Below are positions 1 through 4,094 of a DNA stretch of 6,670 nt, in pieces (within the stretch, counting starts at the first letter, position 1; every line of letters begins with the position of its first letter). The translations under genes were made by a program, and so were the position numbers. Below the pieces are notes generated by a model. It was not told the origin of the DNA, ran no database searches, and saw nothing but the letters and a program-made list of their open reading frames with translations. The stretch is taken from NCBI GenBank assembly GCA_016203345.1, contig JACQMZ010000030.1, forward strand, positions 1 to 6,670, read 5' to 3'. Source of the DNA: Candidatus Woesearchaeota archaeon. GTDB taxonomy: Archaea; Nanobdellota; Nanobdellia; Woesearchaeales; ARS49.

Positions 1-998
1 TCAACGGCAATCCTGTGGAGCTGGTCTTGTTTGTGGAACGTGTCAGTATCTGTAAACACAAGGTGTATGGGTCTGTCGTTTCTGCCAGCAAACATTAGTC
101 CATGCAGTCGTTCAAAGATGCCTTGAAACGGTCCTGTGTTGTGGATGGCGAGTTTGCCGTCTACCCCGCTCGGTGCAGTAGTTCGCATTCCTCTGCTGTC
201 AAACAGCAATCCCTTAGGGAGACTGCCAAATAGAGCATCGAAGAGTCTTGTACTCAGCACAACAAGCAAGTCTACGTCGCTGACTCCTGTGTGGTCCGAG
301 GGTTGGCCTTGTTTTTTTGGGCTGTTTGAGTAGCCTGTGACAAGACTGCCATAAAGGTAGAACCCGATGGACTCGTCTTGCAGCGCTTGTCGCACGAGGG
401 GGTCTGATTCGAAAAACGTGACGATGGCTTGCGCTGCTCGGCGCGTGTCGTTGTCGCTCACTCGTGGTCCTGGCGGCAGTTGCTCTTCAAGCGCTGCCAT
501 TTTGCGGCGGAGTGCTCGCTTCACGAGCTTGGAAACGCGGGTGGACACGAGTCCTCGCATTCTTTGCAGAAAAGTGTCGACGTCTTCGTCATCCAGTGAG
601 CGTCTGGACAGGAGGTTTTCGAATGTGGTTCTGAGTTCTGCTTGTCCTGTTCTGACTTTGATCAACTGTGCGATTTCGAGATCCTCGAGTAGGATGATGT
701 GTTTGAGTAACTCTTGAAGGTGATCTTGACGTGATGGGACTGCCTGAATGGCTTCGGTTGCTTTTTGAAACACGTTCTTGCAGATTTCCTGTAAATCGTG
801 TGCGCGCTGGGTTTCTGCGCGCGCGTCTTCTGCTTGGCGATAGTCTGAGATTTCCTTTTCTAATTGTCTGATTTGCTGGAGGTCAAGGGTGACCATGTCG
901 CGTAGTTCTCGCTCAACAGTGGCAGTCGGGGCTTTGCCTTCCAGTATCCGCTTGGCTTTTTGCCGTATTGTTTCGGCGATCTGCAGTGCTGCACCCAT
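1..998 (-). CDS. Nucleotidyltransferase-domain protein with helical N-terminal half (partial, C-terminus beyond left edge)
   Basis: The minus-strand frame is open from the ATG at 998 to the window edge: 332 codons with no stop. Residues 1-170 are charged and helix-rich, with hydrophobics spaced as in a coiled coil around 36-80. From about 190 the sequence turns into a Pol-beta-type nucleotidyltransferase fold: strand-turn FYLYGS (G217, S218), then SDVDLLVV with D241 and D243 as the expected metal-binding pair. A later strand, IHLVFTDTD (311-319), could supply the third acidic residue. This superfamily transfers nucleotides to RNA, protein or small molecules; the substrate here is unknown. The gap between GS and the first Asp is 22 residues, longer than in minimal nucleotidyltransferases, with a polar insert at about 224-238. 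The ATG at 998 was chosen because a TATA box lies 20-29 bases upstream. It is transcribed divergently from nreA. Leu codons avoid TTG (3 of 41), unlike plus-strand genes. The reading frame is certain; the family call is good; the function is unknown. Confidence 0.85.
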   Translation of the reverse strand, partial: MGAALQIAETIRQKAKRILEGKAPTATVERELRDMVTLDLQQIRQLEKEISDYRQAEDARAETQRAHDLQEICKNVFQKATEAIQAVPSRQDHLQELLKHIILLEDLEIAQLIKVRTGQAELRTTFENLLSRRSLDDEDVDTFLQRMRGLVSTRVSKLVKRALRRKMAALEEQLPPGPRVSDNDTRRAAQAIVTFFESDPLVRQALQDESIGFYLYGSLVTGYSNSPKKQGQPSDHTGVSDVDLLVVLSTRLFDALFGSLPKGLLFDSRGMRTTAPSGVDGKLAIHNTGPFQGIFERLHGLMFAGRNDRPIHLVFTDTDTFHKQDQLHRIAV

Positions 999-1017
999 TA
1001 GGCGATGACTGGTGCTC

Positions 1018-1027
1018 AAATATTTAA
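1018..1027 (-). promoter_or_regulatory. TATA box of the nucleotidyltransferase gene
   Basis: On the minus strand this reads TTAAATATTT, 20-29 bases before the ATG at 998. Archaeal TATA boxes sit about 25 bases before the transcription start, so the transcript would begin at or very near the start codon (leaderless). No Shine-Dalgarno motif lies before the ATG. The box lies within the 77-base divergent region shared with nreA. Confidence 0.6.
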
Positions 1028-1044
1028 CAGTTTTGCACAGGTGA

Positions 1045-1053
1045 TTATTTAAG
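1045..1053 (+). promoter_or_regulatory. TATA box of nreA
   Basis: TTATTTAAG lies 23-31 bases before the ATG at 1076, the right distance for a leaderless archaeal transcript. The bases between it and the ATG are A-rich and contain no GGAG-like motif. The box is about 17 bases from the oppositely oriented TATA box, so the two promoters are nearly back to back and binding at one could influence the other (inference). Confidence 0.6.
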
Positions 1054-1075
1054 CATCATACCAAAAAATTTACTG

Positions 1076-2281
1076 ATGCCTCCCTGTCTGTACTGCAAAG
1101 GAACTCATGTGTCCAGCCAGTGTCCTGTGCAGGCGCGTGCGATGGCGTTGACGCGCGTAAAGAATGTGTTGAAAGAGCTGTCGTTCTCTGGATCAGCTCC
1201 TGCGCCTTTTATTGGACGGTTTGGGTACCCGCACATCAGTGTGGGGATCTTGACTCCTCCTGATGTGCGAGAGGGTGCGTGGGAGTATGATGCTCCGAAG
1301 CACTGGGTGAAGGAATCGTATAAAATTCCTGAGATTGTTGAGTTGCGGTCTGGGCTGGTGCAGTCCAGAAGCCATGTGCACGTGAAAGAGCCTGGCAGGA
1401 TTGTGGAACTGGCACAGCTGGTGGGCATGGCTGACCGTCCTGTTGATGTGGAAGTCGAGTTGTCAAGACTTCCTCGTTTTTCTTTGGCTGTTGACTCTCA
1501 TCATGCTCCGATGGGCGCAATCGGCGAGGTTGTCAAAGCTGAATTGACGTCCAACCCTCACATTCCAGCGGTTGTGGAGAAGGTCGTGGCAGACGTGGAT
1601 CTGCGTGCAGTTGGTGGATTGACGCGGTTGTATGACAAGGGAGTGGATGAGTTGGCGTTGGCGAAGTTGTTGAGCGTTGGAACTTTAGGATTGGAAAAAA
1701 ATAGGCGTTTGGTGCCGACGCGGTGGAGCATTACTGCAACTGATGATGTGTTGGGCAAGCACCTGCACAGGCAGGTTCTTGATTTTGCGTTGGCTGACGT
1801 GCAGGCATTTTTTGGCGGCTATTTGGGCAATTACTATTTGGTGTTGTTTTTGACTGGTAGTTGGGGTTTTGAATTGTTTGAGATCGCGTTGCCAGGAGTG
1901 TATGATCCGATGGGTGGCGTGTCGTCAGATTATGAGGGTCTTTTAGGCCGGACGACGTATGCGGACAATTGTGCTGGGGGGTATTACACGGTAAGGTTGG
2001 CAGCTCTTGAAAAACTGCGCGCGATGAAGCGTCAAGCGCAGGTGTTAGTGTTTCGTTTCATTTCGTCAGAGTACACCATACCGCTTGGCGTGTGGGTGAC
2101 CAGAGAGGCAACGCGCCAGGCACTGGAGTCAAAGCCGATTTCATTCTCCACACTGGATTTGGCGCTCACGTACGCACGCCATCTGTCGTTGAGAAAATTT
2201 GGGTATGATGTACGAGCGCTCTTGGACGCAAGCAAATTGTTGAGGAGCAGATCACAAAAAAGACTGCAGGAGTTCAGTTGA
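1076..2281 (+). CDS. nreA: Archaeal Nre-family DNA repair protein with C-terminal PCNA-binding motif
   Basis: The 401-residue protein is about the usual length for the archaeal Nre family, whose studied member in Haloferax volcanii acts with UvrABC in repair of mitomycin C damage in a PCNA-dependent way (established knowledge). Seen here: an N-terminal zinc-knuckle-like cluster, C4-x2-C7-x3-H11-x4-C16; the motif FIGRFGYP (45-52) followed by VGILTPP; the core signature RLVPTRWSITATDD (211-224); and a C-terminal Q394-x2-L397-x2-F400, which fits the PIP box that docks proteins on the PCNA clamp. The second aromatic of a classical PIP box is replaced by the terminal Ser401. The ATG at 1076 fits a TATA box 23-31 bases upstream and places the cluster at the very N-terminus. 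The gene diverges from the nucleotidyltransferase gene and converges, without a gap, on the membrane-protein gene. It is complete with no frameshift. The family is confidently recognised; action in UvrABC repair is transferred from homologues. The A/B subtype was not resolved, so the symbol is nominal. Confidence 0.93.
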   Translation: MPPCLYCKGTHVSSQCPVQARAMALTRVKNVLKELSFSGSAPAPFIGRFGYPHISVGILTPPDVREGAWEYDAPKHWVKESYKIPEIVELRSGLVQSRSHVHVKEPGRIVELAQLVGMADRPVDVEVELSRLPRFSLAVDSHHAPMGAIGEVVKAELTSNPHIPAVVEKVVADVDLRAVGGLTRLYDKGVDELALAKLLSVGTLGLEKNRRLVPTRWSITATDDVLGKHLHRQVLDFALADVQAFFGGYLGNYYLVLFLTGSWGFELFEIALPGVYDPMGGVSSDYEGLLGRTTYADNCAGGYYTVRLAALEKLRAMKRQAQVLVFRFISSEYTIPLGVWVTREATRQALESKPISFSTLDLALTYARHLSLRKFGYDVRALLDASKLLRSRSQKRLQEFS

Positions 2282-2755
2282 TCATCCATTGAGGGTTTGT
2301 CTGACGACGCGTTCGCCCATTTTCACAACAGAATTGACTGCAAGTACAGGCATGATTGGAATGTACCATAAGCATTCAAATATTTTCGCCAGTCTTGACC
2401 AGCCCTTTCTTTTGCAGGATTCACCGGCAACATACAATGTGTTGGCTAAACCAGCAACATAGGAAAGGGATCCGAATCCATACAACAGCACGTGGTGAAA
2501 GTTAAGAGTCTCAGCTTCCTGCCCCAATAAGTAGTCTATGCCAAAGGTGAGTCCGCCAAATACTGGTGCGTGGGCCAGACGGATAAGCGTGTCCTTTACC
2601 AGATGCCGAGTGCCCTGCGCAATCATTCCTTCGCGTAGGGCGTCGTTTGTTTCGTGCTGAATGCCTGTGCGCTGGACCGCAACGTATGTGGTTATGCCGT
2701 CAGCAAGCACTCCGCCGCAAGCGTACGCCACGTCAGGAAGAAGAGATTCGAGCAT
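2282..2755 (-). CDS. Small integral membrane protein, DUF5658-like
   Basis: This 157-residue protein has about four hydrophobic segments: roughly 10-28, 62-78, 87-110 and 123-143. The first carries D19-x2-T22-T23, followed by G31 and H-E35-T-N37. That resembles the D-x-x-T-T ... G-x-x-x-E-x-N signature I associate with DUF5658-type archaeal membrane proteins. The function of that family is unknown. The protein is longer than the usual roughly 100-residue members and has a basic C-terminal tail (K145 to R152). The start is supported by a TATA box 22-29 bases upstream and by an in-frame TAA three codons before the ATG. AGGAG touches the ATG directly, too close for a normal ribosome-binding site. 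Its stop abuts the nreA stop. The gene is very likely real; the family assignment is from memory of the motif and is moderate. Confidence 0.75.
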   Translation of the reverse strand: MLESLLPDVAYACGGVLADGITTYVAVQRTGIQHETNDALREGMIAQGTRHLVKDTLIRLAHAPVFGGLTFGIDYLLGQEAETLNFHHVLLYGFGSLSYVAGLANTLYVAGESCKRKGWSRLAKIFECLWYIPIMPVLAVNSVVKMGERVVRQTLNG

Positions 2756-2776
2756 CTCCTTTTATTGTTGTCCTCG

Positions 2777-2784
2777 TTTTTAAA
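2777..2784 (-). promoter_or_regulatory. TATA box of the DUF5658-like gene
   Basis: On the minus strand this reads TTTAAAAA, 22-29 bases before the ATG at 2755, giving a leaderless transcript. The same eight bases recur upstream of alaS at nearly the same distance. Confidence 0.6.
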
Positions 2785-2804
2785 CTTTCACTCCACCACA
2801 CAAA

Positions 2805-2812
2805 TTTTTAAG
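2805..2812 (+). promoter_or_regulatory. TATA box of the DUF4145/HEPN-like gene
   Basis: TTTTTAAG lies 25-32 bases before the ATG at 2837. It supports that start against an in-frame ATG at 2654, which would lie upstream of this promoter and inside the opposite-strand gene. Confidence 0.6.
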
Positions 2813-2836
2813 AAGTCTTCCCTTTACGCACAGTTT

Positions 2837-3565
2837 ATGGAGTTTCAGCACGCTTTGCGCCAGTTGCATCATGCCATAGGAACGTGTTCCCGGCTTGGTG
2901 TTGATCCGTTTCATCAGTTGAAGACTCAGTTGTTGACTGATTATAGGGCGCAACAGTTGTCGTCTGCACATACATCATTCCATTCAGCGTTGAAGGTTGC
3001 AGTTGCCGAAGCGGGCAAGTTGGATGCAGACATGCACACTATTCTCTCAGTTCGGAAGTTGTGCGATCGGTTGAAGAATGCAGGCGATCTTGCGGCCGCG
3101 CGGTCTGTTGTAGACGAGCTGAGCGGGCTTGCGGCAAAACTGCAGGAACGCCCGTCCCAAACCGTTCAGTCGATTGACGTGTCAGGTATTCCTGTGGACA
3201 TTAAGGATGAGGTGGGAGCAGACTTGTCTGAGGTGCACAAATGTTTTGAAAGTGGCTGTTATCGGAGTGTTGTCATATTGTGCGGGCGTTTGATGGAGAC
3301 TGCATTGCACAGGAAGTATTACGAGGCGACTGGGAATGATTTGCTGGAGAAAGCACCAGGCATTGGTTTAGGCAATCTCATTGCGAAAATGTCAGAGCAG
3401 AATATTCCGTTGGATCCGGGTTTGTCAAACCAGATTCACCTGATCAACCAGGTCAGGATATTTTCAGTGCACAAGAAGAGCGAGCCGTTTGCGCCGTCAA
3501 AAGAGCAAGCACAGGCAATTTTGTTGTACACGATTGACGTGTTTAACAAGTTGTTTGGGAAATGA
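2837..3565 (+). CDS. DUF4145/HEPN-like protein
   Basis: This 242-residue, largely helical protein has a C-terminal region (about 125-240) that resembles the DUF4145 domain of the HEPN superfamily. A helix CYRSVVILCGRLMETALH (141-158) carries R151. Then comes a conserved-looking stretch GLGNLIAKMSEQNIPLDP, and a helix R207-I-F-S-V-H212 followed by SKEQAQAILLYTIDVFNKL. R207-x4-H212 matches the R-x4-6-H motif that forms the RNase site in active HEPN proteins, though DUF4145 proteins have rarely been characterised. The N-terminal 120 residues form a separate helical region with no recognised family. The reading frame is open upstream to 2654, but those 61 codons lie antisense to the membrane-protein gene and before the TATA box, so ATG 2837 was chosen. 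Leu codons are strongly TTG (20 of 30). The gene is certain; the domain call is fair; RNase activity is untested. Confidence 0.8.
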   Translation: MEFQHALRQLHHAIGTCSRLGVDPFHQLKTQLLTDYRAQQLSSAHTSFHSALKVAVAEAGKLDADMHTILSVRKLCDRLKNAGDLAAARSVVDELSGLAAKLQERPSQTVQSIDVSGIPVDIKDEVGADLSEVHKCFESGCYRSVVILCGRLMETALHRKYYEATGNDLLEKAPGIGLGNLIAKMSEQNIPLDPGLSNQIHLINQVRIFSVHKKSEPFAPSKEQAQAILLYTIDVFNKLFGK

Positions 3566-3600
3566 GGCGTTGTTTATATTAAGTATTGTGCGTTGGTGGT

Positions 3601-3668
3601 AGTTCGTTGGTCGTTTTTGACATATCGACTACAGACTAATGACGAAAAACGAATAACTTCAAACGAAG
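3601..3668. repeat. Imperfect inverted repeat in the 171-base intergenic region
   Basis: TCGTTTTT (3611-3618) is matched by AAAAACGA (3645-3652). The pairing extends outward to 3606 and 3657 with one mismatch and one G-T pair. Outside it, TTCGTT (3603-3608) is matched by AACGAA (3662-3667). As RNA, the inner arms could form a 13-pair stem around a 26-base loop. It could be an operator for the gene at 3737, a terminator region for the gene ending at 3565, or chance. The rest of 3566-3736 shows no gene or tRNA. Confidence 0.4.
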
Positions 3669-3680
3669 AGAGACACAACC

Positions 3681-3722
3681 CTTAAACGTACTTATACAGG
3701 CATAGTCTGATATGTAGGGGAG
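3681..3722 (+). promoter_or_regulatory. Candidate promoter and leader elements of the 99-residue protein gene
   Basis: Three weak signals compete here. CTTAAACG (3681-3688) or CTTATACA (3691-3698) would give a short leader containing GGGGAG (3717-3722), which ends 14 bases before the ATG at 3737 and is farther than a normal ribosome-binding site. Alternatively TGATATGT (3708-3715), 22-29 bases before the ATG, would give a leaderless transcript like those of the neighbours, though its sequence is poor. The sequence alone cannot decide between them. Confidence 0.3.
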
Positions 3723-3736
3723 TTTTACAGTAACGT

Positions 3737-4036
3737 ATGGACAGGTTTGTATTTAGCATTGTGGCAGTTGTTGCGGCTATTTCACTTGTTGGCATGTTTA
3801 CTCAGCTGAGCGATCCTGTTGGTTTGGCAACTCGTAGTATTATTGTGCATCATGGCATGTCGTTGCGCGAGATTAACCGGCAGGCAGGCATGCAGATGAC
3901 GCCTGCGCAATTGCAACAGCAGGGCATCATGATTATTGACGAGAATAGGGTGGCGACGCCTAGTCAAATGCCGGTGAGCATCATCGTGCACATGCCAAAA
4001 GGACAGAAGCGAAGCATCATCGACCCGAGTTTTTGA
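3737..4036 (+). CDS. Small membrane-anchored protein of unknown function
   Basis: This 99-residue protein belongs to no family I recognise. Residues 4-20 form one strongly hydrophobic segment after a basic residue (R3), consistent with a signal anchor that leaves the remaining roughly 75 residues outside the cell. No lipobox or cysteine is present. The outer part holds a helix-like, Gln- and Met-rich stretch (41-62, with MTPAQLQQQG) between two strand-like segments that share SIIVH (34-38 and 81-85). An in-frame TAA two codons before the ATG (3731-3733) fixes the start at 3737 or later. The G/T-rich codon use matches the other plus-strand genes. It converges on alaS with a 58-base gap. It is likely a real gene because of the coherent anchor-plus-domain layout; the role is unknown. 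Confidence 0.65.
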   Translation: MDRFVFSIVAVVAAISLVGMFTQLSDPVGLATRSIIVHHGMSLREINRQAGMQMTPAQLQQQGIMIIDENRVATPSQMPVSIIVHMPKGQKRSIIDPSF

Positions 4037-4038
4037 GA

Positions 4039-4059
4039 AGTGCGTAGAGGTCATGCACT
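4039..4059. terminator. Weak hairpin in the convergent gap before alaS
   Basis: AGTGC (4039-4043) pairs with GCACT (4055-4059), with a possible added G-T pair, just after the stop at 4036 and in the 58-base gap between converging genes. No T-run follows on the plus strand, so it is a poor match to either bacterial or archaeal terminators. A second small hairpin, AGCTT/AAGCT (4090-4105), surrounds the alaS stop codon. Confidence 0.2.
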
Positions 4060-4094
4060 CATTATCGGTACCCGCCTGCCTTGTGCACGAGCTT

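Noticed and set aside
136..717. Two plus-strand open frames of 65 and 116 codons near the left edge
   Set aside because: Both lie antisense to the continuous nucleotidyltransferase frame; their Ser- and Arg-rich translations show no motif.
1105..1758. Several minus-strand frames of 62-107 codons inside nreA
   Set aside because: They are complementary shadows of nreA without promoters or motifs.
2756..2760. AGGAG before the membrane-protein ATG as a ribosome-binding site
   Set aside because: It directly touches the ATG with no spacer, and the TATA distance points to a leaderless transcript.
2654..2836. In-frame 61-codon N-terminal extension of the DUF4145/HEPN-like gene from an ATG at 2654
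   Set aside because: It lies antisense to the membrane-protein gene and upstream of the TATA box at 2805-2812; the ATG at 2837 fits the promoter distance.
1..3565. Classical HEPN/MNT toxin-antitoxin operon
   Set aside because: The two genes are not adjacent, not co-directional, and the nucleotidyltransferase is much larger than an MNT antitoxin. Kept only as a speculative finding.
3566..3736. tRNA or other known RNA gene in the intergenic gap
   Set aside because: No cloverleaf, TTC-arm signature or known RNA motif was seen; only the inverted repeat stands out.
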